NCBI GenBank assembly: GCA_020846975.1
Contig: JADLCX010000075.1
Coordinates: forward strand, 1 to 62,740
Origin: Phycisphaerales bacterium
GTDB lineage: Bacteria > Planctomycetota > Phycisphaerae > Phycisphaerales > UBA1924
Reading direction: 5' to 3'
Length of the DNA stretch: 62,740 nt
In this document: one piece after another, positions 53,965 to 62,740 of the stretch
Numbering within the stretch: position 1 is the first letter of the stretch
Layout: the number at the start of each line of letters is the position of its first letter
Made by a program: the position numbers and the translations under genes
Notes under the pieces: model-generated
Database searches by the model: none
What the model saw: only the letters and a program-made list of their open reading frames with translations
What the model was told of the DNA's origin: nothing

Positions 53965-54622
53965 GGATTCGATTCTCCGTCGGGGCTCGGGTTGTCTGGA
54001 TTTTGAGGCTAGGAGATCTTGATTCAGTGCACAGAAGGATCAGAAAACCGCGGAGGAACCAGAAAAGGAGCACCGTCGTTTCACTGGCTCTTATGTCTTC
54101 TCGTTGCTCCCTACGCTGTACTCTGTTTTCTCCGTGTACCGCCTGGGTCTTCGATGCAAAAACACAAGAACCACGAATCGGCCTGCGTGCCTCTCGTGGT
54201 CCGTCGGTCAAACGTGGTCAGGGCAGAGGTTCCTCTCTAGAGGGTGACCTCCTTCCTAACCAATGGACCACAGCCCGCCCACCCCGTTGAGCTCGCTCCC
54301 AAACGGGGGAGCGAGGTGAACAGGACGGGTCGCTCATCGAACCGGACCGCCGGAGTCATTCCGCGGCCCGAGGAATTCGGGTGAGCATTACCGTGCATGG
54401 CGCGAAACCAACTTCATCAGTGAAGTCCTTCTTGCCAAGGGCGGGGGCGAACAGTCCAAACCATCCGTCAAACCGACAAACCGCGGGCGTGAGCGCGCAG
54501 GTTGTCGGGGACATGGTAGGTAGAGGTCCGCGCGCGGTCAAACCGGTCGAATCGGAAGTCTCAACTCAGGCTGGGTGCGTGGCGAGCCGGAAGCCGAGTA
54601 TCGGGAGGGTTCCGCCCGGCGA
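53965..54622. other. 658-base region upstream of nusA
   Basis: No gene is supported. Bases 54010-54250 are distinctly lower in GC than the rest and contain, on the minus strand, TACACGGAGAAAACAGAG followed about 80 bases later by GGTTTTCTGATCCTTCTGTG, a loose inverted arrangement of purine-rich CACAGAG-like and pyrimidine-rich CTCTGTG-like blocks. A perfect 9-bp hairpin (CTCGCTCCC with GGGAGCGAG) lies at 54292-54315. The nusA promoter must lie in the left half, but no clear -35/-10 pair can be chosen. Confidence 0.5.
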
Positions 54623-55078
54623 TCAGCCGGCCTTCTCGATCGCGTCGATCGCTTCGATGACGGTTCGACGGATCATGAAGACCAACTCCAGGCGGGTGAG
54701 CTTGAACAACACCTCAACCTGTTGGGTGGCCGCGGCGACCGCGATCTTTCCGCCGGTCTGCTTCATGATGCTCAGAAGGTCCACGAACGTATTGAGCCCG
54801 GCCGAGTCCAGGAACTCGATGTTCCCCATGTCGATGACCAGATGGCGAACGCCGGGCGTCGAGGTCATCAGGCGACGGATCTCGTGGTTGACCTCGGCGG
54901 CCTTGAACGAGTTGAGCTCGGGGTCAACAACCGTTACCACCAGGGTCTGACCAAGCGAACTGCTGGTGATGAGGTGGGCGCCGTGCGCGCCGACAGCCGC
55001 CGGCTGGGCGGCCGCGTCGGGATCAATGAACTTGATGCCCGCTTGCGAGTCGAAGAGTTTGCGGAGGTTGCGCAGCAT
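54623..55078 (-). CDS. STAS-domain protein (anti-sigma factor antagonist type)
   Basis: From ATG 55078 the product has 151 residues; the first about 40 are a leader unlike usual SpoIIAA proteins, starting MLRNLRKLFDSQAGIKFID. The STAS core is clear: LGQTLVVTVVDPELNSFKAAEV, VRHLVIDMGNIEFLDSAGLNTFVDLLSIMKQTGGKIAVAAAT, with the phosphorylatable Ser in LDSAGL. Such proteins release sigma or other regulators when unphosphorylated. No partner kinase or phosphatase lies nearby, so the system cannot be named. Confidence 0.9.
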   Translation of the reverse strand: MLRNLRKLFDSQAGIKFIDPDAAAQPAAVGAHGAHLITSSSLGQTLVVTVVDPELNSFKAAEVNHEIRRLMTSTPGVRHLVIDMGNIEFLDSAGLNTFVDLLSIMKQTGGKIAVAAATQQVEVLFKLTRLELVFMIRRTVIEAIDAIEKAG

Positions 55079-55141
55079 GGTCCGGCTCGGTTCAGCACAC
55101 ACATCACCAACGAAATGCCGCCGGCCTCTCCCTCCCACCGA

Positions 55142-55402
55142 TCAGCCGGGCGAGAGCTTTCGATGCTCCAGCCGCATCGGCTGGGCCCGCCCGAATCCCG
55201 ATGTGCCCGTGATCGGGCGCGGCGTTGCGAGCGAGGCCGTTCCCGGCACGGCGGCGGGAATACTCGACATCGGCGGGTTCGGAGCGGAGACCGGCTGGGG
55301 CTGACGCACCTGCAGCCGCTTCTGGCGTGCGGCGTCGATGTCCCGATCCAGCTTTCCCAGGATCGAACGCACCTGGTCGAATGTCCGTTGCGACGTGCTC
55401 AT
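55142..55402 (-). CDS. Small protein of unknown function
   Basis: The ATG at 55402 lies six bases after GGAGG, a strong ribosome binding site. The 86-residue product has an N-terminal amphipathic helix (QRTFDQVRSILGKLDRDIDAARQKRLQV) and a Pro/Ser-rich tail. No membrane segment or motif is present. It lies 63 bases upstream of the STAS gene on the same strand, suggesting one transcript. Confidence 0.6.
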   Translation of the reverse strand: MSTSQRTFDQVRSILGKLDRDIDAARQKRLQVRQPQPVSAPNPPMSSIPAAVPGTASLATPRPITGTSGFGRAQPMRLEHRKLSPG

Positions 55403-55597
55403 GCGATACCTCCCTGCAATCCCCGGTGGTATCGGGCCGCCGTTGGTCGGACTTCTCTGTCGGTGGACGATTGCTCACCCTCGCACGCCCGCAGAGTCGG
55501 GTTGTACTGATTGCGGTGGTGTTCCGGTACGTCCGACCGGCTTGGCAGCCCAGACCGAATAACCCCTCGGAGTTATCCGCCGCGTTCTGGAGGCTCC

Positions 55598-55624
55598 TTC
55601 GCCCCCCCCCTCCCCCTCCCCCCG
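55598..55624. repeat. C-rich homopolymeric tract
   Basis: A run of eight C followed by further C blocks separated by single T bases lies in the space before the 3' end of the DUF6263-like gene. On the minus strand it reads as G-rich. It has no T run or hairpin and is noted as a slippage-prone site. Confidence 0.6.
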
Positions 55625-55644
55625 CGTCGCCATTCGTCGGGCCA

Positions 55645-56766
55645 TCAGTCGATCCGTCGCACCGACATCCTCGTGTTCGCGTCCATCTCCGTGCCGCGGC
55701 CTACCAGGCGACTTTCGATCTTGGTCCTCAGCGTGCTCGTCATGCTCTTGAGTTCGCCCGCTCCGAGGTCCCACTCGTACTTCCCGTCGTAGGCCGACTC
55801 CTTCAACTTGAACCCACTGCCCGCGCCGCCGCTCTCGGAGTCCTGATCGGCTCGTCCGTTGAAGATCAGGTGGGCGACCTTGCCGGTCTGGGTCTCCTGA
55901 ACCGAGTTGCACGTGTGTCGCGTGACCATCTTGAACCCGCCCACCGGTGTGCCGCCGAGCTGATCGGTGTTGGTCCAGCTCTCGCCCACGCGAACATCAG
56001 GCTTCTGCCCGGGGCTGTTCACCACCCACGACATCGGGTTCGATCCGCCGCCCCCGTTGACGGTCGGCACGCCGCCGCCCATCAGCGCAGCGAGGCCCGC
56101 GCCCCCGAGCGCATCGCCGCCGGAAACACTCTTGATGTTCCCGTCTCGGTCCACCTTCATGGTCAGTTTCGTTCCCACCATGGGACGCATGATCTCCTCG
56201 AGCACCCCTTCCATCAGCGGTTCCGCATCCGGAGACTCAGGTACGGGCGCGGCCGGCTTGGTCGCCTTTCTCGGCTTCGAGGGAGCCTTGGTCGGTTTGC
56301 TCGGCTTCGCGCCGGTCGGGTGGCTGTCAAACGAGGACTTGAACCCGCCGGAGTCCACGGTCGCCCGCATGCGCTCGTACACGATATCGAGCGTCGCGCC
56401 GTCTTCCCCGACATCGCTCACCGTGACGGCAAGATTGATGGTCTGCGACATCTCCTGCTTCTGCGGCGTGGTTGCCCCGTCCACACGGAGGTTGTTGTCA
56501 CTGGTGATCGACATCTCGTAGCGGGACAGACGCCCCTTCGTGAACTTCGGACGCAGGCTGATCTGCTGACCGCCGCTCGGCGTTGTCTCCGAAGGGACTT
56601 TCGGTCGCCTCGACTCCGGGGTGGAGCGGGAGGGCGGGGTGGTTGTGCGCTCGGGCGGCTCGCGCCGCGGAGTACCGGACTGCGCCCACGCCGACGCCCC
56701 CAAGCCCATCAGGCTTGCGCAGGTAATCAGGGTGCACATCGGAGTTGACTTGCGGTGCCGTGCCAT
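55645..56766 (-). CDS. Exported DUF6263-like protein
   Basis: The ATG at 56766 is preceded by AAGGAGG. The 373-residue product has a signal peptide (about 1-28, ending SAWAQ), a Pro/Thr/Ser/Arg-rich linker (30-70), then a beta-rich domain with LRPKFTKGRLSRYEMSITSDNN, MSQTINLAVTVSDVGEDGATLDIVYERMRATVDS and GTKLTMKVDRDGNIKSVSG, which resembles DUF6263 outer-surface proteins (repeated KG..Y/F turns; cross-strand D-G-A-x-L). Between 145 and 175 a KPSKPTKAPSKP-like stretch is inserted. Function is unknown; it probably lies in the periplasm or on the outer surface. Confidence 0.75.
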   Translation of the reverse strand: MARHRKSTPMCTLITCASLMGLGASAWAQSGTPRREPPERTTTPPSRSTPESRRPKVPSETTPSGGQQISLRPKFTKGRLSRYEMSITSDNNLRVDGATTPQKQEMSQTINLAVTVSDVGEDGATLDIVYERMRATVDSGGFKSSFDSHPTGAKPSKPTKAPSKPRKATKPAAPVPESPDAEPLMEGVLEEIMRPMVGTKLTMKVDRDGNIKSVSGGDALGGAGLAALMGGGVPTVNGGGGSNPMSWVVNSPGQKPDVRVGESWTNTDQLGGTPVGGFKMVTRHTCNSVQETQTGKVAHLIFNGRADQDSESGGAGSGFKLKESAYDGKYEWDLGAGELKSMTSTLRTKIESRLVGRGTEMDANTRMSVRRID

Positions 56767-57075
56767 CGAACCTCCTTGGAACCAAGTACACCATCCGAAC
56801 ACGGGCCGATTTTGGCCCGTGTTCTGTACAGAATACGCACGATCCGTGCCGTGCCTGCGCTCGACCCTCAGCCGCCCGGCCAGTCCTTATTTGAGGTCGC
56901 GTCCGCGCGGCTCGGCGGAGCGACCGGCGCGACGAACTGTCCTCGAACAGGCGCGTGAGTTGGCAGGCGCACAAAAAAAACCTCCGATTGCACTTCGCAG
57001 TGCGATCGGAGGCATGGGTTCTCGTCAAGTCGATCGCCCGGCGGGTCCACCGGGAGTTTCCTCCCGGTTCCCGAC
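56767..57075. other. 309-base space between DUF6263-like and FKBP genes
   Basis: Apart from the terminator at 56973-57012, the region shows no gene. The part adjoining 56767 is the leader of the DUF6263-like gene with its ribosome binding site; no promoter consensus is clear. Confidence 0.5.
56973..57012 (-). terminator. Rho-independent terminator after the FKBP gene
   Basis: On the minus strand a 14-bp stem (one G-U pair, 4-base loop) is followed by eight T. It lies about 65 bases after the FKBP stop codon and is the clearest terminator in the window. Confidence 0.95.
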
Positions 57076-57984
57076 TCACTTCTTGGGCTGCGGCGGGACC
57101 AGGTTCTTAACGACCAGCAGTTCGACCTCGCCGCAAAGCGCGACATCGGCCGGCCGGTTGCCGGGTGCGCCCGGCGTCGCCTTGTTCATTTCCTTCGGGA
57201 TGTGGGTGATCTTCCGCTTTCCGCCCACCTTCATCCCGTCGAGCACCATCGACATCGCCTGGAACTCACCGGGGACCCACACAAACGGCTTGTCCTTGCT
57301 CGAAGCCTCGATCTCCTTGCCATCGGTGCTCTTGAGGTTGTGCGCTGTGACGCAGACCGGTCGCGGGCCGACTTCCTCGCCCTCGCCCACGGTGATGTCC
57401 TCGTACTGCAGCGCATCCACGAGCTGGATGATGAACACCAGGTCCGAGTTCGGCGGGATCGTGTCGCCCGCTCCGCGCTCGCCATAGGCCAGTTTCGCCG
57501 GGATCGTCAGTTTTCGGATACCGCCGACCTTCATGCCCGGCACGCCCTTCTGCCAGCCGGGAATGACGCCCGAGAGCGGGAACGCGATCGGCTCGCCCCG
57601 CTCGAACGCCGAGTCAAAGACCTTGCCATCCGACTTGAGCATGCCGTGGTAGAGCGCGACGACCGCGCCGCCTTCCTTGACCTCGTAGCCCTCGCCGATC
57701 TTGAGTTCCTCGGCGATCAGGCCCTCGCCGAGGTCCTTGGTCGAAATCACGGGGAGGTCGGAGGGAACCGGAATCGGCTTGGCCTCGGGCTGGGCCGGCG
57801 CCTGGTTCTGGGCCGCGGCGGCGGCATCCTTCATCGCCTTCTCGATCGCGGCTTTCGCGGTGGCTTCCTGCGCGGCCGCATCCTTGCCGTCCTGAGCGAA
57901 AGCGGGAGTGCGGCCGGCGACGCCGATCGTCAGACCGGCCACGGCGATGAGGTGGAAAAGCTTGAAAGAACGGTGCATCAACAT
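57076..57984 (-). CDS. Exported FKBP-type peptidyl-prolyl isomerase, tandem domain
   Basis: Folding catalyst for proline bonds in the periplasm. The 302-residue product has a signal peptide (1-30, LIAVAGLTIGVAGRTPAFAQ), an Ala/Gln-rich helix (33-65), and a first FKBP domain (about 95-190) with VALYHGMLKSDGKVFDSAFERGEPIAFPLSGVIPGWQKGVPGMKVGGIRKLTIPAKLAYGERGAG...IPPNSDLVFIIQLVD, which keeps the main active-site residues (Y, F, D, V/I, W, Y, F). A second, degenerate domain (190-300) has MKVGGKRKITHIPKEMN and DVALCGEVELLVVKNL but lacks the catalytic pocket. The start may be ATG 57984 or 57978. Confidence 0.9.
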   Translation of the reverse strand: MLMHRSFKLFHLIAVAGLTIGVAGRTPAFAQDGKDAAAQEATAKAAIEKAMKDAAAAAQNQAPAQPEAKPIPVPSDLPVISTKDLGEGLIAEELKIGEGYEVKEGGAVVALYHGMLKSDGKVFDSAFERGEPIAFPLSGVIPGWQKGVPGMKVGGIRKLTIPAKLAYGERGAGDTIPPNSDLVFIIQLVDALQYEDITVGEGEEVGPRPVCVTAHNLKSTDGKEIEASSKDKPFVWVPGEFQAMSMVLDGMKVGGKRKITHIPKEMNKATPGAPGNRPADVALCGEVELLVVKNLVPPQPKK

Positions 57985-58176
57985 CGGAGTTCCTTGCTGT
58001 CGTTGAGCGGTTGGAGGCGAGTGAATGGGAAGAGGATGTTAGGGTGTTCGCGACTCACCCGCCACCGGGATGCGCGAAATCGAACTCGCGGCCACGAATC
58101 AACGAAATCTTCGTACTATTTGGTGCGCAGACTGGGGATCTGCTCGGGTCGCATCGACCCCGTTCGATGACCAGCG

Positions 58177-59103
58177 ATGCTTGTCTATTGGATCTTCGGC
58201 ATTCTCGTGCTGGCCATCATGGCGACCGTCGTCGTCGCGGCGGTGGCGCACCCCCGCAAATCCCGCACGGCCGAGCGGCGCCGCCGTTACGCGCTCGACG
58301 CCGAGAATGACGAGCGCATCCCGCTGGCACCGGAGCGGGAACCGGCAACTCGCGCCGAGGTGCCCGATCAAGGCACACCGATTCGGGCGCCGTCGCCGCA
58401 GGACGCAGTGGGCAAGCGGCTCATCGACATGGTGCGAGCCAGCGAGCCGCGGGTCGCTGAAGTCCCCCCGGCCCCGGCACCGGCCGTCGCAGGCAAGCTC
58501 GTCCAAACGCCCGATGGCGAGGCGATCGTGACGGCACCGCCGTTCGCGCTGCGGTCGCACATCTTCACCCGCCGCATCGGTCGGTACTACAACGGCCTGT
58601 CGCGCCGATTGCCGGCATGGGTGGTCGCGTGCCCTCGCATGCGGCTTGAAACGCTGGTCACACCGACGCCCCTCGACGGTCGAGATCCCGACGATTGGGC
58701 CCAGTGGCGTCGGCGCGTTCGCTTGCGCGCCATCGATATCGTGATCGTCGATCGTCGCCGGTGGAAACCTGTCCTCGCCATCATGCTCGAGCCCGCGCCC
58801 GGCGCGAAGTTCGCGCGGGCCGGCTCGGCCAACGGGACCTCGACCGCTCTGGCCATCGGCGGCGGACAGGACCGCATGATCGACGAGGTGCTGGCCCATG
58901 TCGGCCTGCCGCTTGTCCGTGGTTCGGGCGATCTGGCTCAAGACTGGGCGATGATCGAGCCGTACATCAACGAATCGATCCTCCGCACCGTCAGCGAAGA
59001 CGAAGCGCTGGCCGCGAACGATGCGGCGGCCTCGCGACCCGATCCCGATGCGGCGGTCAACCTGCTGCGGATGGATGCGGACAAGGGGTGGATGCTGGAG
59101 TAG
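58177..59103 (+). CDS. Membrane-anchored DUF2726-like protein
   Basis: The 308-residue product has one N-terminal membrane helix (YWIFGILVLAIMATVVVAAV) and then a soluble part. From about 110 the segments FALRSHIFTRRIGRYYNGL, VVACPRMRLETLV, RRVRLRAIDIVIVDRRRWKPVLAIMLEP and GGQDRMIDEVLAHVGLPLVR resemble DUF2726, a nuclease-like alpha/beta domain (D-x-v-i...v-a-I-E-l-D...K...d...L...g-i-P). The Glu/Lys pair usual in the nuclease site is not obvious. It is divergent from the FKBP gene. Confidence 0.75.
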   Translation: MLVYWIFGILVLAIMATVVVAAVAHPRKSRTAERRRRYALDAENDERIPLAPEREPATRAEVPDQGTPIRAPSPQDAVGKRLIDMVRASEPRVAEVPPAPAPAVAGKLVQTPDGEAIVTAPPFALRSHIFTRRIGRYYNGLSRRLPAWVVACPRMRLETLVTPTPLDGRDPDDWAQWRRRVRLRAIDIVIVDRRRWKPVLAIMLEPAPGAKFARAGSANGTSTALAIGGGQDRMIDEVLAHVGLPLVRGSGDLAQDWAMIEPYINESILRTVSEDEALAANDAAASRPDPDAAVNLLRMDADKGWMLE

Positions 59104-59150
59104 CGCGGTCGCCAGTCTTTCATGCCAGCGGGTTGTGGTACGCTTCGGCG

Positions 59151-59339
59151 ATGCCATCCGTGCGTGGAACTTCGCAGCGCAACGTGACCGATCGCGATTC
59201 CGGCTTGCGACGGGGGTGCCGCACCCGCCGCATCACGCTCTGGATGCTCACCGTCGCGGGGGGAGTGATCCTCATGCCGATCGGGGTGAGCATGTTCATC
59301 GCCTGCGGGGTTGTGTGGTCGAGCGGTGGGGGGGCATGA
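59151..59339 (+). CDS. Small membrane protein coupled to a zinc-ribbon protein
   Basis: The ATG at 59151 opens a 62-residue frame beginning MPSVRGTSQRNVTDRDSGLR, with one membrane helix (ITLWMLTVAGGVILMPIGVSMFIACGVVW) and a Gly tail. Its stop overlaps the start of the next gene in ATGA. No family is recognised. The Arg-rich N-terminus implies it lies in the cytoplasm. Confidence 0.6.
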   Translation: MPSVRGTSQRNVTDRDSGLRRGCRTRRITLWMLTVAGGVILMPIGVSMFIACGVVWSSGGGA

Positions 59340-59761
59340 CTTGGGAACGGCAATCGGTGCTCGGTCGCCACGGCGGGAAGTACGGTTGGCGGCGCTACGA
59401 AGTCGGAACCAGCCCGTGGTCGAGCGGGGCGTCTTCTCCTCCGAACGGATCGCGAATGCCTGACGTCGCCTCTCGGTGGTCCAGACCTGCGAACGGCGGC
59501 TGGTGGTTTCCCGCACGACCGGGCGCACCCTTGCCCGCGGGTGTCCGCGTCAGCACCGTCACGTTGTTCTTCTGGATGCCCAATCTGCCGTTGGGCATCG
59601 GCATTGCGCTTGTGGTGAGGAAGGCGTACCGGGCCGACCTCCGCGCCATGCGAGGGTGTTGCCGAGCGTGCGGTCACAACCTGAGCGGTGCGCTGCACGG
59701 CGTGAACCGTGTGATAGTGTGCCCGGAGTGCGGACAAAGCCGGCGCGGCCGGAAATGGTGA
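59336..59761 (+). CDS. Small membrane-associated zinc-ribbon protein
   Basis: The 141-residue product begins MTWERQSVLGRHGGKYGWRR. A hydrophobic stretch (VSTVTLFFWMPNLPLGIGIALVV) lies at about 72-94 and a zinc ribbon at the end: CCRACGHNLSG then VCPECGQSRRG (Cys-x2-Cys twice). Planctomycete genomes carry many such short C-terminal ribbon proteins with unknown function. It overlaps the preceding small membrane protein gene by four bases. Confidence 0.65.
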   Translation: MTWERQSVLGRHGGKYGWRRYEVGTSPWSSGASSPPNGSRMPDVASRWSRPANGGWWFPARPGAPLPAGVRVSTVTLFFWMPNLPLGIGIALVVRKAYRADLRAMRGCCRACGHNLSGALHGVNRVIVCPECGQSRRGRKW

Positions 59762-60040
59762 CACAATCGGGCGCGGCGTAGGCCTGAGCGTCGAGAGTCG
59801 CCGATGTGGAGGAGCGGGGGAATGGAGTCCGAATACGGGAGGGATCGACTCAGGATGCGCCCCATTCCATTCGGTGCTTTCGTGGTTCCGGCCCAGGCGC
59901 AGCCCGATATCGCGTGGCCGCCCACCCCTGTGCCAACGTGCGCCGTACGCACGGGCGTCTTTCCAACCGTTCGCATCGGGCTGTGCTTACACTGTCGGCA
60001 CCAGTAAGGACGGTCTGGGCAGACTTGTCGCGAGGTGCCG

Positions 60041-61180
60041 ATGCGATCGTTGACTCCAGAAGTGATCCGGGCGGGCGGAAGCGGCGCGGTGGCCACGCTC
60101 GTGATGGCCGGGATGATCGCCATCGGTTCCCGAAACCTGGCCCACTTCGACGCCGCGCTCGTGGGCTACACCTTCGCCACGCTCTTCGCGGTCTTCGGGA
60201 TCACCTACCGCTACTCGATGTGGCTCCAGCGCCCGCCGACGAGGCTGTATTGGAGGCGTGGGTGGCAGGTGTTCCTGTCCCGCGACCGGCTGGCGGGCAA
60301 CCTCGCCGCGTGGCCCGGGCGGATCGTCGGCGTGTTCGCGCTCAACAACTTCATCTTCAAGCGGAGCACGACGCGATGGGCGGCCCACTGGCTCATCATG
60401 TGGGGCTGTCTGATGGCGGCGGCGATCACGTTCCCGCTGGTCTTCGGGTGGATTCACTTCCAGACGCCCGCGGACGACTTCGAGCGCTACCGCGTGTATG
60501 TCTTTGGGTTCCCGACGTTCAGTTTTCGGATCGGGAGCCTGCTGGGCGGGATGATCTTCCACGGGCTGGTGTGGGCGTCGTTCTTGGTCATCCCCGGCGT
60601 GATGATCGCGATGCGTCGGCGCATGCGCGACCACGGGGCCGAGGCGGTCCAGCAGTTCGGCGAGGATTTCCTGCCGCTCATCCTGCTCTTCGCGGTGAGC
60701 ATCACCGGGCTGATGCTGACAGCGAGCTACACGTGGATGCGGGGCTACGCCTACGACTTCCTGGCGATCGTGCACGCCGCGTGCGTGATCTTTACCCTCC
60801 TGTGGCTGCCGTTCGGCAAGTTCTTCCACATCTTCCAGCGCCCGGCGCAGGTGGGCGTGTCGTTCTACAAGGATGCGGGCAGGACCGGCGAGCAGGCGGT
60901 GTGCCGGAACTGCTCGCAACCGTTCGCCTCCAGGATGCACGTCGAGGACCTCATCCGCGTGGAGCGTGAACTGGGGTATTCGTACGACATGCCCGGCGAC
61001 GCCGCGGGCCACTATCAATATGTATGTCCGCGCTGCCGGCGGCTGAGCATGGCCCTGGCGCAGGGCCGGCTCTGGCAGGCCGGGCGCGGGCGCGAGGTGA
61101 CGGATCGCCCCGGCATCGTGGATGTCGCGGCGATGATGGACGCGGCGGCGGCGCCCGCCGCGGCGATCGATCGAGCATGA
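60041..61180 (+). CDS. NarI-like membrane cytochrome subunit with C-terminal zinc-ribbon-like cysteines
   Basis: The product (379 residues from ATG 60041, with GAGG upstream; GTG 60035 is an alternative) has about six membrane helices: [92 protein letters not shown] and [26 protein letters not shown]. His residues in AAHW, FHGLVW, IVHAACV and FFHIFQRP could bind b hemes as in nitrate reductase gamma. A soluble C-terminal part has CRNC and CPRC, a likely metal site. It precedes the molybdoenzyme gene by 18 bases and may pass quinol electrons to it. Confidence 0.75.
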   Translation: MRSLTPEVIRAGGSGAVATLVMAGMIAIGSRNLAHFDAALVGYTFATLFAVFGITYRYSMWLQRPPTRLYWRRGWQVFLSRDRLAGNLAAWPGRIVGVFALNNFIFKRSTTRWAAHWLIMWGCLMAAAITFPLVFGWIHFQTPADDFERYRVYVFGFPTFSFRIGSLLGGMIFHGLVWASFLVIPGVMIAMRRRMRDHGAEAVQQFGEDFLPLILLFAVSITGLMLTASYTWMRGYAYDFLAIVHAACVIFTLLWLPFGKFFHIFQRPAQVGVSFYKDAGRTGEQAVCRNCSQPFASRMHVEDLIRVERELGYSYDMPGDAAGHYQYVCPRCRRLSMALAQGRLWQAGRGREVTDRPGIVDVAAMMDAAAAPAAAIDRA

Positions 61181-61198
61181 CCGACCGGAAGCACGAGC

Positions 61199-62740
61199 AT
61201 GTCCACCCCGCCCTCAAACCTCTTGCCGATCCTCGACCGCTTCGGGCCGCACCTGAACCGTTCGAGCCCCGCGCGCCTCGCCACCGATGCCGAGCCCGAC
61301 CGGCTCGTGAAGACGCACTGCTGCTTCTGCGGCCAGCAGTGCGGCATCCAGCTCAAGGTCAAGGACAACGTCGTCACCGGCTTCGAGCCCTGGTACGACT
61401 TCCCGTTCAATCGCGGCATGCTCTGCCCCAAGGGCGTCAAGCGCTACCTCCAGGGCGCGCATCCGGATCGGCTGCTCACGGCGTTCAAGAGAGACCCCGC
61501 CGCGCCCGAGGGCTTCAGCCCGATGGGCTATTCCGACGCCATCGCGCGTGTTGCTTCTGAAATCGCACGCATCCAGAAGGCCCACGGCAACGCCGCGATG
61601 GGCGTGCTCAGCGGGGCGAGCCTCACCGTCGAGAAGGCCTACCTCATGGGCAAGTTCGCCCGGGTCTGTCTCAAGACGCCCTACATCGACTACAACGGCC
61701 GGTTGTGCATGGTGAGCGCCGGCGCGGGCAACAAGAAGGCCTTCGGTATCGACCGAGCCGCGAACCCGTGGAGCGACATCCCCAAGGCCGAGTTGGTCTG
61801 GATCAGCGGCGCCAACGTCGCCGAGTGCGCCCCGATCACCACCGAGTACGTCTGGCAGGCGCGAGACAACGGGGCCAAGATCATCGTGGTCGATCCGCGC
61901 ATCACGCCGCTGGCCCGCACCTGCGACCTCTTCCTGCCGATCAAGCCGGGGCGCGACATCGCGCTGTTCAACGGCGTGCTGCACCTGATGATCGCGAAGG
62001 GGTGGATCGACCGGCCCTTTATCGAAGCGTTCACCGTGGGTTTCGACAAGCTCGCCGAGCACGTCCACGACTGGACGCCCGCCAGGACCGCCGACGTCAC
62101 GGGCATCCCGGAGCGGCTCATCCGTCAGGCCGCCGAATGGTGGGGCACGGCCAAGTCCAGCTTCCTCATGCACGCCCGCGGGATCGAGCACCACTCCCAC
62201 GGCGTGCAGAACGTGCTGGGCGCCATCAACATCGTGCTGGCCTCGGGGCGCATCGGGCGCGAGGGGTGCGGGTACGGCACCATCACCGGCCAGGCCAACG
62301 GCCAGGGCGGGCGCGAGCACGGGCAGAAGTGCGACCAGTTGCCCGGTTGGCGCGACATCTCCAACCCCGAGCACCGCGCCCATATCGCCAAGCTCTGGGG
62401 CATCGCCGAGCCCGACATGCCCGGCCCCGGGGTGGACTGCTACGAGATGTTCCGCAAGATCGACGCGGGCGAGATCAAGGGGCTGATCTCGCTCTGCTTC
62501 AACCCGATGGTCTCCCTCCCCGACAACAACTTCATCGCCCGCGCCCTGGGCAAACTCGAGTTCTACGTCGCCATCGACTTCTTCATGAACGAGACGGCCC
62601 GCCACGCGGACATTGTGCTCCCAGGCTCGCTCCAAGAAGAAGATGAGGGCGTCGTCACGCAGATCGAGGGGAAGGTCATCAAGATCAACAAGGCCGTGGA
62701 CTGCCCCGGCGACGCGCGCCAGGACTGGAAGATCGTGCAG
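61199..62740 (+). CDS. Molybdopterin oxidoreductase, assimilatory nitrate reductase-like catalytic subunit (partial)
   Basis: The frame stays open from ATG 61199 to the window end (514 codons). [19 protein letters not shown] with RGMLCPKG is the [4Fe-4S] site (C-x2-C-x3-C...C). [21 protein letters not shown] has the Cys expected to bind molybdenum in NarB/NasA-type enzymes. [51 protein letters not shown] and [33 protein letters not shown] bind the two guanine dinucleotide pterins. It most resembles assimilatory nitrate reductases; a formate dehydrogenase is less likely because it would carry selenocysteine or another motif here. The C-terminus lies outside. Confidence 0.88.
   Translation, partial: MSTPPSNLLPILDRFGPHLNRSSPARLATDAEPDRLVKTHCCFCGQQCGIQLKVKDNVVTGFEPWYDFPFNRGMLCPKGVKRYLQGAHPDRLLTAFKRDPAAPEGFSPMGYSDAIARVASEIARIQKAHGNAAMGVLSGASLTVEKAYLMGKFARVCLKTPYIDYNGRLCMVSAGAGNKKAFGIDRAANPWSDIPKAELVWISGANVAECAPITTEYVWQARDNGAKIIVVDPRITPLARTCDLFLPIKPGRDIALFNGVLHLMIAKGWIDRPFIEAFTVGFDKLAEHVHDWTPARTADVTGIPERLIRQAAEWWGTAKSSFLMHARGIEHHSHGVQNVLGAINIVLASGRIGREGCGYGTITGQANGQGGREHGQKCDQLPGWRDISNPEHRAHIAKLWGIAEPDMPGPGVDCYEMFRKIDAGEIKGLISLCFNPMVSLPDNNFIARALGKLEFYVAIDFFMNETARHADIVLPGSLQEEDEGVVTQIEGKVIKINKAVDCPGDARQDWKIVQ

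Overview
The window is about 63 kb of high-GC chromosomal DNA. It looks like a planctomycete, most probably of the Phycisphaerae: three exoproteins end in paired Ca-loop (dockerin-like) repeats finishing in Gly-Cys, one giant surface protein carries a LEPR-XLL-type motif, Cys-x2-Cys zinc-ribbon membrane proteins are frequent, and GTG/TTG starts and unlinked housekeeping genes are common. Taxonomy is inferred from these traits; no rRNA gene is present.

Layout. 1-12.3 kb: end of an unknown gene with a strong terminator, an archaeal-type phosphoglycerate mutase, a zinc-ribbon membrane protein, FtsH, two adjacent exoproteins (beta-helix; WGENIGW repeats plus dockerin-like tail), RsmH on the minus strand with an acetyltransferase remnant behind it, a C39-like putative cysteine peptidase with dockerin-like tail, a membrane-anchored alpha/beta hydrolase and a membrane protein. 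12.4-16.2 kb: a short flagellar block (small unknown gene, fliD, fliS) behind a sigma54-like promoter. 16.3-20.5 kb: minus-strand hscB-like, sthA and holB, with a divergent Asp/Glu racemase-family gene. 21.2-28.9 kb: one 2551-residue surface protein. 29-32.8 kb: cupin, DUF2130 protein, membrane protein, MalK/UgpC-type ATPase and tRNA-Thr(UGU). 33.3-38.1 kb: pyruvate dehydrogenase genes E1alpha, a 48-residue membrane microprotein missed by length-filtered gene calling, E1beta, a translationally coupled sulfotransferase, and E2. 38.3-47 kb: S41 protease, MFS transporter, tRNA-Arg(CCG), a third dockerin-tailed exoprotein overlapping nth tail to tail, a membrane protein and a TIM-barrel protein. 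47-54 kb: yebC, then the minus-strand nusA-infB-DUF503-rbfA-HhH transcription/translation operon. 54.6-59.8 kb: STAS protein, small unknown, DUF6263-like lipid/secreted protein, FKBP isomerase, DUF2726-like protein and a coupled pair of small membrane proteins. 60-62.7 kb: a NarI-like membrane subunit followed by a molybdopterin nitrate-reductase-type catalytic subunit that runs off the end.

No CRISPR array, IS element, integrase or phage gene was found. The window reads as core chromosome with planctomycete-specific surface genes. The observations most worth following are the sulfotransferase and microprotein inside the pdh operon, the giant surface protein's architecture, the altered Fe-S cluster spacing in Nth, the HPD-less HscB-like protein, and the second HhH protein coupled to rbfA.
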